Shown here: in pieces, positions 1 to 7,197 of the stretch
Position numbering within the stretch: the stretch's first letter is position 1
Layout of the letters: each line of letters opens with the position of its first letter
Assembly: GCA_030697975.1 (NCBI GenBank)
Contig: JAUYOQ010000056.1
Location: 1-10,368, forward strand
DNA: 10,368 bases
Reading direction: 5' to 3'
Source of the DNA: Nitrosopumilaceae archaeon
Lineage (GTDB): Archaea; Thermoproteota; Nitrososphaeria; Nitrososphaerales; Nitrosopumilaceae
Position numbers and translations under genes: made by a program
Notes under the pieces: generated by a model
Database searches by the model: none
Told to the model about the DNA's origin: nothing
What the model saw: the letters and a program-made list of their open reading frames with translations, nothing else

Positions 1-1574
1 TCTTCTGGCTTTAGTAATGATATGTTCAAACCCTGTCTTTGAAGATTCGTAATTGTAGAACAAAGTATAGATGCAACAAAATTTGGTGAATGACGTTTAT
101 CTAAACAAATTTTCTCAAATAACTCAAGATATTCTGAATCAAAGATTTGTTCTGCTAGTTGAGCATTAAGGGTGTATTTACTCTGAATATCAATCAGTGA
201 TTCATCCCATGACTTTGGAATGCTAGATTTTGCAAGTTTTATTTGGTCATTAGTTATAACAAGTGGAAGAATGTCTGTTTCAGGATACATTCTTGACGCT
301 CCTGGGCGTGGTCTTAAAAATACAGTTTCACCACTAGGTGTTGCGCCTCTTGTTTCTGCAGGTACACCATTTTTTGCATCTTCAATTCGTTTGATTATAG
401 AATCAATAGCAAAATCAATTTTAGAATTTTCTCCAGCAATGATGATAAAACCATCATTAGAACTAATTTCAAGTAATTTATGTAAACGTTGTATATCTGA
501 ATTTTCTATACCATAATTTGGTAATTCATCTGAATGAAAAATTCCACCAATTCCATAAAATCTAACAAGCTGACCTAATTCCTTTCCAAGCCTAATTCCT
601 TCATAGGGTTCATATGAAAACAAACCAGCGAAATTCTTTACTCTAATAGATTTGATGACAGAACCATCACTTATTGTCTTTTTTATTATTTTTGAATTGC
701 ATGATCTGAAAAGTTCTGTAACATCAAAAACATCAGTTTTAAAAACTTTTTCAAGTTTGAGTTTTTTTAGTCTCTCAGATATTAAAATTAAACCATGTTG
801 TCTTTTTGCCTCGTATTCTATTATTTTTTCTAATTGGTCTAGTTGCTGTACTCCTTTTACTTCTACAACTCCACTGCCCATAACTGAAATATTTACATCC
901 TGTCGTATTGACCCAATTCCTCTTGTTACTTTCTTTGTTATACGCAGTAATCTCCCCAACGCAAGTGCGATTTTTTTTATTTCAGATGGACTTACATCAA
1001 CAGGCTCTAGAGCTATTTCCACAAGAGGAACCCCCAATCGATCCAAACTGTATGATCTTTCTGTTTCTTTATCTTTAATGAGTTTAGCAGCATCTTCTTC
1101 AAGACACAAAGATTGTACTCCAACACGTTTTCCTTCTACATCAAGATGTCCACCTTGAGCAACAAGCATAGTTCTTTGAAATCCAGACGTGTTAGATCCA
1201 TCTACTACAATCTTTCTCATAGTGTGTATCTCACTAAAAATACTAGATTTTAGAGAACAGGCAATTATCAATGCAATATTGATTGCATCCATATCGATTT
1301 CATGAGGAGGTTCTTCATCATGTTCAACAAGACAACTACTTTGAGGATTTGCATAGTATATGATGGTCTTTGATTTTCTATTCTCAAATAATGCAGCAGG
1401 ATCGTATTCTCCTAATTCGCTTTTTGTAGCTCTCAATTTTCTTGAAAATCTTATAGTATATTCATCAGATTCTAAAGGCTTACAATTACAAAATAATTTT
1501 TTATTAGTTAATAATTGTTGATGGATTTCTAAACCAACTCTTAAACCAATCTTGTCTAAATTTAATTCTGCCAT
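1..1574 (-). CDS. gatE: Glu-tRNA(Gln) amidotransferase subunit E, 3' part cut off by window edge
   Basis: GatE binds misacylated Glu-tRNA(Gln) and, using ammonia channelled from GatD, phosphorylates and amidates the glutamate to give Gln-tRNA(Gln) in the cytoplasm. It is the archaeal route to Gln-tRNA. I read about 524 codons from ATG 1574 down to the left edge with no stop. The family is about 620-640 residues, so the C-terminal helical/YqeY-like tail lies outside. The GatB/E cradle signature VGLEIHQQL is near residues 12-20, and a QDVNIS segment follows around residue 230. A GAD-type domain, shared with bacterial AspRS and typical of GatE rather than GatB, spans roughly residues 290-405. 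The conserved RPRPGASRMYPETD stretch is near 421-434. The start lies 22 bases after the gatD stop in the same direction, which argues for a gatD-gatE operon. The family call is secure; only the missing end is unknown. Confidence 0.95.
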   Translation of the reverse strand, partial: MAELNLDKIGLRVGLEIHQQLLTNKKLFCNCKPLESDEYTIRFSRKLRATKSELGEYDPAALFENRKSKTIIYYANPQSSCLVEHDEEPPHEIDMDAINIALIIACSLKSSIFSEIHTMRKIVVDGSNTSGFQRTMLVAQGGHLDVEGKRVGVQSLCLEEDAAKLIKDKETERSYSLDRLGVPLVEIALEPVDVSPSEIKKIALALGRLLRITKKVTRGIGSIRQDVNISVMGSGVVEVKGVQQLDQLEKIIEYEAKRQHGLILISERLKKLKLEKVFKTDVFDVTELFRSCNSKIIKKTISDGSVIKSIRVKNFAGLFSYEPYEGIRLGKELGQLVRFYGIGGIFHSDELPNYGIENSDIQRLHKLLEISSNDGFIIIAGENSKIDFAIDSIIKRIEDAKNGVPAETRGATPSGETVFLRPRPGASRMYPETDILPLVITNDQIKLAKSSIPKSWDESLIDIQSKYTLNAQLAEQIFDSEYLELFEKICLDKRHSPNFVASILCSTITNLQRQGLNISLLKPE

Positions 1575-1596
1575 ATTTCTAACAATCTATTAAAAC

Positions 1597-2886
1597 CTAA
1601 TTCGTTATTTCAGACGCAATATTTTCCAACATTAAACTTTTCATTTCATCAACATTTTTTGTATTACCAAGAGCCCACATGGCTTTTACTAATGCTGTTT
1701 CAGGAATCATATTGTCCAATGGAATAACACCAAGATTGAGAAGATCTCTACCGCTTTCATACACCGTCATTCTAACTCTACCATCAATACATTGTGAGGT
1801 CATACCTAAGAACAAACCTCTTTCTTTTGCTTTTTTCACACTTTCATACAGCGTTTTTCCTATATGACCAAGACCTGTACCTTCAAAAATTATCGCTTTG
1901 TAGCCTAATTCTATTATTGTCGTAAGTAACTTGGGATCAAAACCTGGATAATATTTTACTAAAACAACGTGTGCATCATAATTTATTTTCGGACTATAAT
2001 TTTTATTTTTAAAATATTCATGATCCAAATTTTTTTGTATTTTTTTATCTAAAATAAGAAAAGCAGGATCCCCACCTATTGTCTGAAAAGCACTTCTTTT
2101 ACTTGTATGAATTTTCCTCACACGTGTGCCTAAATGACACGCTATGAGATCATCACTTTCATTATGATGCATTACTACAAAGATGCCACGAACATTACAT
2201 TCTATAACAAATCTGACGGCTGAAATTAAATTTAAAGTGGCATCTGAAGATGGCCGATCTGATGACCGTTGTGATCCAACCAATGCAATAGGAATAGGAA
2301 AAGCTGCTAACGCAAATGAAAGAAAAGAAGCCGTATACTGCATCGTATCTGTCCCATGTGCAATAATGATTCCCTTGTAGTCAGATTTTGCATATGAATC
2401 AAGTTTTTCAGTAATTTTCTTCCAATGCTCCGGTAGTAAATTCTCCGAATATTCTGAAAACAATACCTCAGTATCGATATTCGCTATTTCAGATAGTTCT
2501 GGAATGGTACCATGAAGTTCTGATGCTGTTAATGCCGGAGTCACTCCTCCTGTTCTATAATCGATCTTACTTGCAATAGTACCACCTGTTGATAAAAGCA
2601 ATACTTTGGGGAGCAAAGAATTTTTTGGATGTGATTGAAGTGTCTCTTTTTTTATTTCATTTGAAGAAAGAACCTCAATTTTTTTAATTTCGTTAATTTT
2701 TATTCCAACATTATAACCGCTTTTTAGTTTTAATACTATGTGTTCATCATCATTGTATTCATAACGTGGCATTAAGATGCCAGTATATGTCAACTCACCT
2801 GTAATCCTAACTGTATCTCCTACTTTTGCTTTACAATCTTTCAAAAGTGTAAGAGACCTACCAGTATAACCTCTATACTCTGACAT
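1597..2886 (-). CDS. gatD: Glu-tRNA(Gln) amidotransferase subunit D (asparaginase-like)
   Basis: GatD is the glutaminase/asparaginase half of the archaeal GatDE enzyme. It releases ammonia from an amide donor and passes it to GatE. The 429-residue length is normal for the family. Residues 1-75 form the small beta-barrel N-terminal domain specific to GatD. The L-asparaginase fold starts near 93. Catalytic elements are visible: LSTGGTIAS with nucleophile Thr103, HGTDT at 177-181 (Thr179-Asp180), and Lys258 in VRKIHT, equivalent to the asparaginase active-site lysine. The N-terminal domain and the adjacent gatE separate it from a free L-asparaginase. The ATG at 2886 gives the expected MSEYRGYTGR-type start. 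An AT-rich TATA-like stretch lies about 24 bases upstream, in the 32-base gap to cdc48, so gatDE can have its own promoter as well as readthrough from cdc48. Confidence 0.96.
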   Translation of the reverse strand: MSEYRGYTGRSLTLLKDCKAKVGDTVRITGELTYTGILMPRYEYNDDEHIVLKLKSGYNVGIKINEIKKIEVLSSNEIKKETLQSHPKNSLLPKVLLLSTGGTIASKIDYRTGGVTPALTASELHGTIPELSEIANIDTEVLFSEYSENLLPEHWKKITEKLDSYAKSDYKGIIIAHGTDTMQYTASFLSFALAAFPIPIALVGSQRSSDRPSSDATLNLISAVRFVIECNVRGIFVVMHHNESDDLIACHLGTRVRKIHTSKRSAFQTIGGDPAFLILDKKIQKNLDHEYFKNKNYSPKINYDAHVVLVKYYPGFDPKLLTTIIELGYKAIIFEGTGLGHIGKTLYESVKKAKERGLFLGMTSQCIDGRVRMTVYESGRDLLNLGVIPLDNMIPETALVKAMWALGNTKNVDEMKSLMLENIASEITN

Positions 2887-2900
2887 TTAGGTGAATTATC

Positions 2901-2918
2901 TTAATTATTATATTAAAA
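2901..2918 (-). promoter_or_regulatory. putative TATA box of gatDE
   Basis: Read on the minus strand, the 32-base gap between the cdc48 stop and the gatD ATG carries TTTTAATATAATAATTAA. Its centre is about 24 bases before the gatD start, a position that fits a leaderless archaeal transcript. No Shine-Dalgarno-like stretch is visible before the ATG. The region is AT-rich anyway, so this is suggestive only. Confidence 0.4.
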
Positions 2919-5669
2919 CTACCTGTAGTAGGAAGCGACTACTTTCTGACCAATCTTCAAGTCTTTTTGATCTTTAACCTTCTTTACTGCTTGTTCAAAG
3001 TGGTTCATCGTTACTCTTGCGTTATCAGCAGTTTTTTCAATTTCTTTTTCATCAGGAGTTTTATCAAGATATTGATGTATTACCAGTGAAACGGCAGTGT
3101 TAGATATAGCAGCTACATCTGCTCCACTCATTCCATCTGTCATTTCAGATAACTTATCTAGATCAACATAATCTGGGTTTTTCTGCCCATTCACTATTTT
3201 TCGATTATCTATGGGAATTTTGTTTTTTTGTGTGAATTTTTTACCCTCACAAATTGTACCAGGGCTAACTTCAATTTTTTTTGCTATCTCTGTTGATAAG
3301 GATCTACTACAAATCAAAATTTCTTTTGGTTCATTTTCTCCTTCTAAGAACTTTCTACGGATATTCTCCTTAGTCTCCTTCTTGGCTTTATCAAGTGTAT
3401 CCTTAGCTTTATTTATTTCCGCCATATCTTTATTTATTTCTGCCATATCTTTATTATCGCCACCTTTATCAGGATGAAGATGTTTTTTCAATTCGTTGTA
3501 TCTATCTTTAATTTTTTCTTCAGTTTCATATGGTAATAGCCCTAACCTTTCATAAGCTCTAATTACTTCCTCTTCATCAGAATTGAATTTTTCATTCTCA
3601 ACATGAAACTCCTTAACAATATTTTCATGTTTAATTCCAGGACCAATCAACGCCTTAGGATGCGCGCTCTCGCTAAGAGTTTTTTTAATTTCTGCTGGAA
3701 TTAATTCACTAATCTGATCAAATTTGTATTCTGCTCCGCACTTGATACACTTGTACGCAATTGAAGGATCTCGTACGTTGATTTCTAATATTGATTTTCT
3801 ACTTTCTTTGTCAGGCATAGGTATTTGTATAATCTTATCAAATCTTCCAGGTCTTAGTAATGCAGGATCAATCATATCAGCTCTATTGGTTGCACCAAGA
3901 ACCACCACTCCACGCATGTTTTCCATACCATCCAATTCCGTTAAAAGTTGACTTACTACTCTCTCTGTTACTGCAGTTTCTCCACCTGCACCTCTTACAG
4001 GAGCAATGGAATCTATTTCATCAAAGAATATTATACATGGTGAGGCCTGTCTTGCTCTCCTGAATATTTCTCTAATACCTCGCTCCGATTCTCCTACCCA
4101 TTTTGATAAAAGCTCAGGACCCCTTACTGAGACAAAGTTTGCTTCACTTTCTGTTGCTACAGCCTTTGCTAGTAATGTTTTACCTGTACCACTTGGACCA
4201 TGTAACAAGATTCCGCGTGGCATCTTATGCCCTAGTTTCTCATACAACATTGGATATTTCATTGGCCATTCTACTGCTTCCTGAAGTTCCCGTTTAACAT
4301 CAACTAATCCACCTACCTCGTCCCATTTTACATCTGGGTTTTCAATGAATACCTCGCGCATTCCAGACGGTGTTATTTCTATGGCAGCTTTGCTGAAATC
4401 CTCACCCTTAACAATAAGTTTATCTAATGTCTCAGGAGGTATTTTTTCTTCTTCAAGATTCAGTTCAGGTAATAGTCTTCTTATACATTTCATAGCTGCT
4501 TCTTTACATAAATATTCTAAATCTGCCCCTACATAGCCATGTGAAATTGCAGCATATTTTTCTATATCTACATCGTCTGATAATGGCATATTTCGAGTAT
4601 GAATAGCAAGGATGTCCTTTCTGCCTTTTTTGTCAGGAACCTTAATTTCAATTTCTCTATCGAACCTACCAGGCCTTCTAAGTGCAGGATCTATTGCGTT
4701 TGGTCTGTTAGTTGCTGAAATTACAATTACTTTTCCTCTAGCTTCAAGTCCATCCATCAAAGAGAGCATTTGTGAAACAACACGCCTTTCTACTTCACCA
4801 GTAACTTCCTCTCGTTTTGGTGCAATAGAATCAATCTCATCAACAAAAATTATTGATGGTGATTTTTCTCTGGCCTCTTTGAAAATTTCTCTTAAACGCG
4901 CTTCACTTTCACCATAAAACTTGCTCATAATTTCTGGCCCAGATATACTTATGAAGTGTGCATTGCTTTCATTAGCAACTGCCTTTGCTAGCAGTGTTTT
5001 ACCAGTACCTGGGGGTCCATACAACAAGACTCCTTTGGGCGCCTCGATTCCTAATTTTTCGAAAATCTCTGGATGTCTAAGTGGAAGTTCTATCATTTCT
5101 CTTACTTTTCTGATTTCATCAGTAAGACCACCAATGTCTTCATAAGTTACCTGTGGTACTCCCCTAAGCGTTTCTCCCTTTTCTGCTATATGAAATACAG
5201 TTTTTTGTGTAACAAGTACCGCATCAGCTGCAGGCGTTACACCAATTACTTGAAAAGTTAATCTCCCACCAAAATAAGGCACCATAACATTATCTCCCTT
5301 GATTAAGGGTACACTTTCTAGTGCATCTGCCAAATATCGTTCATCAATTGGAGGAATTGCTTCTAGTGGAGCAACCACTACTTTTTCAGCTGCAACCGCT
5401 TTTATCTTTCTTACAGTTATGGTATCCCCTATTGCAATACCTGAATTATTTCGCCCTAGCCCATCTATTCTTATGATTCCCTTGCCTTCATCTGATGGAT
5501 AAAGTGGTAAACATTTTGCAACAGTCCTTCTCTTACCTTTAATTTCTATAACATCGCCAGTTGAAGCATTTAATGCATCCATAGAATCATAATCGATTCT
5601 AGCTACTCCTCTTCCTACATCTCTAGTATATGCCTCTAAGACTTTGAGTGTAAGAACATTCTGGCTCAT
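2919..5669 (-). CDS. cdc48: Cdc48/VCP-type double AAA+ ATPase with an internal J-domain insertion
   Basis: Cdc48 (p97/VAT) is a hexameric unfoldase that threads substrates through two stacked AAA rings. Domains: N-domain double-psi barrel and 4-stranded part at residues 1-170; D1 with Walker A GPPGTGKT 218-225, Walker B IIFVDEID 273-280 and arginine fingers in RRPGRFD around 331-337; D2 with Walker A GPSGTGKT 491-498 (Pro to Ser at the third position), Walker B IIFFDEID 546-553 and RPGRFD 606-611. Archaeal Cdc48 is usually about 720-760 residues; this one is 916. The excess is one block, about residues 634-816, between the D2 core (ends RKSILEIN) and the D2 helical lid (YVDLDKLSEMTDGMSGADV). 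That block carries a J-domain with HPD at 732-734. The protein ends Tyr-Tyr-Arg, fitting the HbYX motif that opens the 20S proteasome gate. The frame is continuous and both flanks are well conserved, so this is not a frameshift or truncation. The start at ATG 5669 (MSQNVLTLKV) fits the N-domain. Confidence 0.96.
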   Translation of the reverse strand: MSQNVLTLKVLEAYTRDVGRGVARIDYDSMDALNASTGDVIEIKGKRRTVAKCLPLYPSDEGKGIIRIDGLGRNNSGIAIGDTITVRKIKAVAAEKVVVAPLEAIPPIDERYLADALESVPLIKGDNVMVPYFGGRLTFQVIGVTPAADAVLVTQKTVFHIAEKGETLRGVPQVTYEDIGGLTDEIRKVREMIELPLRHPEIFEKLGIEAPKGVLLYGPPGTGKTLLAKAVANESNAHFISISGPEIMSKFYGESEARLREIFKEAREKSPSIIFVDEIDSIAPKREEVTGEVERRVVSQMLSLMDGLEARGKVIVISATNRPNAIDPALRRPGRFDREIEIKVPDKKGRKDILAIHTRNMPLSDDVDIEKYAAISHGYVGADLEYLCKEAAMKCIRRLLPELNLEEEKIPPETLDKLIVKGEDFSKAAIEITPSGMREVFIENPDVKWDEVGGLVDVKRELQEAVEWPMKYPMLYEKLGHKMPRGILLHGPSGTGKTLLAKAVATESEANFVSVRGPELLSKWVGESERGIREIFRRARQASPCIIFFDEIDSIAPVRGAGGETAVTERVVSQLLTELDGMENMRGVVVLGATNRADMIDPALLRPGRFDKIIQIPMPDKESRKSILEINVRDPSIAYKCIKCGAEYKFDQISELIPAEIKKTLSESAHPKALIGPGIKHENIVKEFHVENEKFNSDEEEVIRAYERLGLLPYETEEKIKDRYNELKKHLHPDKGGDNKDMAEINKDMAEINKAKDTLDKAKKETKENIRRKFLEGENEPKEILICSRSLSTEIAKKIEVSPGTICEGKKFTQKNKIPIDNRKIVNGQKNPDYVDLDKLSEMTDGMSGADVAAISNTAVSLVIHQYLDKTPDEKEIEKTADNARVTMNHFEQAVKKVKDQKDLKIGQKVVASYYR
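3384..3563 (-). other. J-domain (DnaJ-like) inside the Cdc48 insertion
   Basis: Residues about 703-762 follow the J-domain pattern. Helix I is AYERLGL, helix II is EEKIKDRYNELKKHL, the loop is HPDKGGD with the invariant HPD at 732-734 (bases 3468-3476), and helix III is MAEINKAKDTL, like the usual FxEINxAYxxL. J-domains stimulate the ATPase of Hsp70 (DnaK), and HPD is the essential triad. The loop and both flanking helices are intact, so I expect it to be functional. Helix III starts with an extra 7-residue repeat (KDMAEIN twice) from a 21-base duplication. That could lengthen the HPD-to-helix III linker or simply extend the helix. Confidence 0.85.
3407..3455 (-). repeat. 21-base tandem duplication in the J-domain
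   Basis: The stretch has period 21 with a single mismatch (3420 C versus 3441 T) across 28 compared positions. It encodes Lys-Asp-Met-Ala-Glu-Ile-Asn twice in a row (about residues 740-753). Because 21 is a multiple of three, the frame is kept. The near-identity at nucleotide level suggests a recent slippage or duplication event. Confidence 0.85.
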
Positions 5670-5691
5670 AGCTAAATTTTCTCCATCTATG

Positions 5692-5699
5692 TTTTATAT
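5692..5699 (-). promoter_or_regulatory. putative TATA box of cdc48
   Basis: On the minus strand the sequence reads GATATAAAAC, a strong archaeal TATA element. Its centre is about 26 bases before the cdc48 ATG at 5669, so transcription should begin at or next to the start codon (leaderless). A GGAG lies between the box and the ATG, about 11-15 bases upstream, but it would probably not be in the transcript. Confidence 0.6.
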
Positions 5700-5744
5700 C
5701 TTTGGCGTTAGAATTTTAACAAAACGGTATAATCAATCATAAGC

Positions 5745-5750
5745 TTAAAA
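5745..5750 (+). promoter_or_regulatory. putative TATA box of rpl2
   Basis: AGCTTAAAATCG contains a TTAAAA core whose centre is about 30 bases before the TTG start of the L2 gene. It shares the 108-base divergent region with the cdc48 promoter, with the two boxes about 50 bases apart. The position fits a leaderless or very short-leader transcript. Confidence 0.45.
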
Positions 5751-5777
5751 TCGCCATCAAAAATACAACCCATCAAC

Positions 5778-6512
5778 TTGGGTAAAAGACCATTAGTTAG
5801 ACGACGTGGCCGTGGAGGAAGACAATTTAGAGCTACCACTATTGGAAAATTGGCACCAGCAAAATACCCATCATTTGCGTTATCAGAACAGCATGAGGGA
5901 AAAATAATAGATCTAGTTCATGAACGTGGCCGAGAAGCTCCGTTGGCTAAGGTTAGATTTGAAAATGGCTCAATATGTTATATGCCAGCAGTTATTGGCA
6001 CAAAAGTTGGTTCCAAAATTCAAATCGGTCTTAATGCAGAGATCACTAATGGAAATATAATCAGTATTCAAAATATACCAGATGGAACAATTGTATGCAA
6101 TTTAGAAAAACACTTTGGAGATGGTGGAGCAATTTCCAAGTCAGCGGGAAACTATGCTACCGTATTTTCACATGGATCTGACGGTGTTACGGTGAAACTT
6201 CCTTCTGGTAAATTTACAACACTTAATCCAAAAAATAGAGCTATGATAGGTACACTAGCAGGAGGAGGTATAACAGAAAGGCCTTTAATGAGGGCTGGTA
6301 CGAAATGGAGAAAATTCAGAACTAAGGGAAGAAAATATCCAATCGTAAGAGGAGTAGCTCAAGCCGCATATGTCCATCCACACGGTGGTGGAAGACATCA
6401 GCATGTTGGTCAGAGCTCTACAGTTGCACGAAATACACCACCTGGCGCTAAGGTAGGAAGTATAGCTGCAAGAAAAACTGGTAGAGCAAGAATAAAAGAA
6501 AGAACTAGTTAG
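5778..6512 (+). CDS. rpl2: Large ribosomal subunit protein L2 (uL2)
   Basis: uL2 binds 23S rRNA near the peptidyl transferase centre and is needed for subunit joining and peptide-bond formation. The 244-residue length is typical of archaeal L2. The N-terminus is the basic GKRPLVRRRGRGGRQFRA. An OB-like domain follows, and the SH3-like C-terminal half holds the signature HPHGGGRHQHVG (residues 200-211), with histidines 200, 202, 207 and 209. The tail PPGAKVGSIAARKTG is standard. The start is TTG at 5778: the usual MGKR-type beginning lies directly at this codon, and no in-frame ATG fits. The gene stands alone here. The customary neighbours in the archaeal S10 cluster (L3, L4, L23 upstream; S19, L22 downstream) are absent, and it is flanked by cdc48 and acylphosphatase. 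Confidence 0.97.
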   Translation: MGKRPLVRRRGRGGRQFRATTIGKLAPAKYPSFALSEQHEGKIIDLVHERGREAPLAKVRFENGSICYMPAVIGTKVGSKIQIGLNAEITNGNIISIQNIPDGTIVCNLEKHFGDGGAISKSAGNYATVFSHGSDGVTVKLPSGKFTTLNPKNRAMIGTLAGGGITERPLMRAGTKWRKFRTKGRKYPIVRGVAQAAYVHPHGGGRHQHVGQSSTVARNTPPGAKVGSIAARKTGRARIKERTS

Positions 6513-6567
6513 TCTTTAGTCCATTTAACCTAAACTTGATTAATAACAAACTAATTCAAATTTTTAA

Positions 6568-6846
6568 ATGTTAAAGCAAAGAGTACATCTTTTTGTAAAA
6601 GGAAAGGTACAAGGTGTATTTTTTAGACAAGCCCTAAAAGTCATGGCAAAAAAGAAAAATGTTTTTGGATGGGTAAAGAACCTTAAAGATGGAAGAGTTG
6701 AAGCCATTCTAGAAGGTGAAGATGTTAATGTCAGTTCCTTAGTTGAATGGTGTCATGCAGGTCCAGCCAATGCAAGAGTGGAAGACGTTGAAATTAGAAA
6801 TGAAAAATATAAAGGAGAATTTTCAAAATTTGAAGTTTTGTATTAA
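6568..6846 (+). CDS. acyP: Acylphosphatase
   Basis: Acylphosphatase hydrolyses acyl phosphates such as 1,3-bisphosphoglycerate or carbamoyl phosphate in the cytoplasm. The 92-residue length is exactly that of the family. Both signatures are present: GKVQGVFFR (residues 12-20) with the phosphate-binding Arg20, and GWVKNLKDGRVEA (34-46) with catalytic Asn38. The ATG at 6568 leads directly into VHLFVKGKVQGV. The gene lies 55 bases after rpl2 in the same direction. That gap contains AT-rich stretches but no clear TATA box, so cotranscription with rpl2 is possible. The stop codon overlaps the stop of the convergent gene in a shared TTAA. Confidence 0.95.
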   Translation: MLKQRVHLFVKGKVQGVFFRQALKVMAKKKNVFGWVKNLKDGRVEAILEGEDVNVSSLVEWCHAGPANARVEDVEIRNEKYKGEFSKFEVLY

Positions 6847-7175
6847 TGAATTGTATTATAGGCATTTTGAATTAACTCTTTTGCATGTTCAACGTCTTTA
6901 TTGGTTTTAATCAGTAAAGTTTCTTGAGGCTCCTTTCTGTTTTTTTGTATTTTTATTTTGATTGATTCTTCTTGTGGTTCCATGTCTACAAACCATCTAA
7001 ATATGATTGATTTACAAAATACAATTCTATGCATTCGTATATCTTCTACAACATTTTTTCCCAACAAGAAACAAAAGTTTCTAAGGGAATTAAAGAGAGG
7101 AAGTATCGCTGGTGATAATTGTTTTGTAAAATCCTCAAAACTTCTTTTTTCACCAAACGATATCAAATTATTCAA
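6843..7175 (-). CDS. Small DUF5655-like protein of unknown function
   Basis: I do not know a function for this protein of about 110 residues. It is predicted to be soluble, with a helical N-terminus (to about 45), then KSIIFRWFVDMEPQEESIKIKI (55-76 region) and a C-terminal helix DVEHAKELIQNAYNTI. The run F..L...V..DI..H......S..FVD..P....IKI...I...AY resembles DUF5655, found alone or attached to DNA-processing proteins. This match is from memory of the family pattern. The start is uncertain: no early ATG exists, a stop lies just upstream (7182-7184), and TTG at 7175 or the later TTG at 7166 must serve. It begins only 22 bases past the SRP RNA 3' end, so it may be cotranscribed with it. Its stop overlaps the acylphosphatase stop by 4 bases. 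Confidence 0.65.
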   Translation of the reverse strand: MNNLISFGEKRSFEDFTKQLSPAILPLFNSLRNFCFLLGKNVVEDIRMHRIVFCKSIIFRWFVDMEPQEESIKIKIQKNRKEPQETLLIKTNKDVEHAKELIQNAYNTIH

Positions 7176-7197
7176 ATTAGACTATACAAGTTATTTA

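Larger units (their letters stand above)
3222..3770 (-). other. ~183-residue insertion in the D2 module of Cdc48
   Basis: This in-frame block (residues about 634-816) has no counterpart in ordinary Cdc48. Removing it would join ILEINV to KIPIDN...DYVDLDKL, which restores a normal-looking D2 large-to-small subdomain linker and a protein of about 733 residues. In order it contains a CIKC pair (Cys641, Cys644), a charged linker of about 55 residues, a J-domain (about 703-762), a lysine/glutamate-rich helix, and a tail with Cys787 and Cys807. The four cysteines could form a zinc site bracketing the J-domain, but this is a guess. Codon use and AT content look like the host gene. The edges are set by eye and could shift by several residues. 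Confidence 0.85.

Noticed and set aside
652..1158. 168-residue plus-strand frame within gatE
   Set aside because: It is antisense to a well-conserved, uninterrupted GatE frame and has a serine/phenylalanine-rich shadow composition.
3222..3770. Cdc48 insertion as an intein
   Set aside because: No Cys/Ser at the first position, no terminal His-Asn followed by Cys/Ser/Thr, no Hint-domain blocks, and the site is a variable linker rather than a conserved active-site motif. A J-domain explains the content better.
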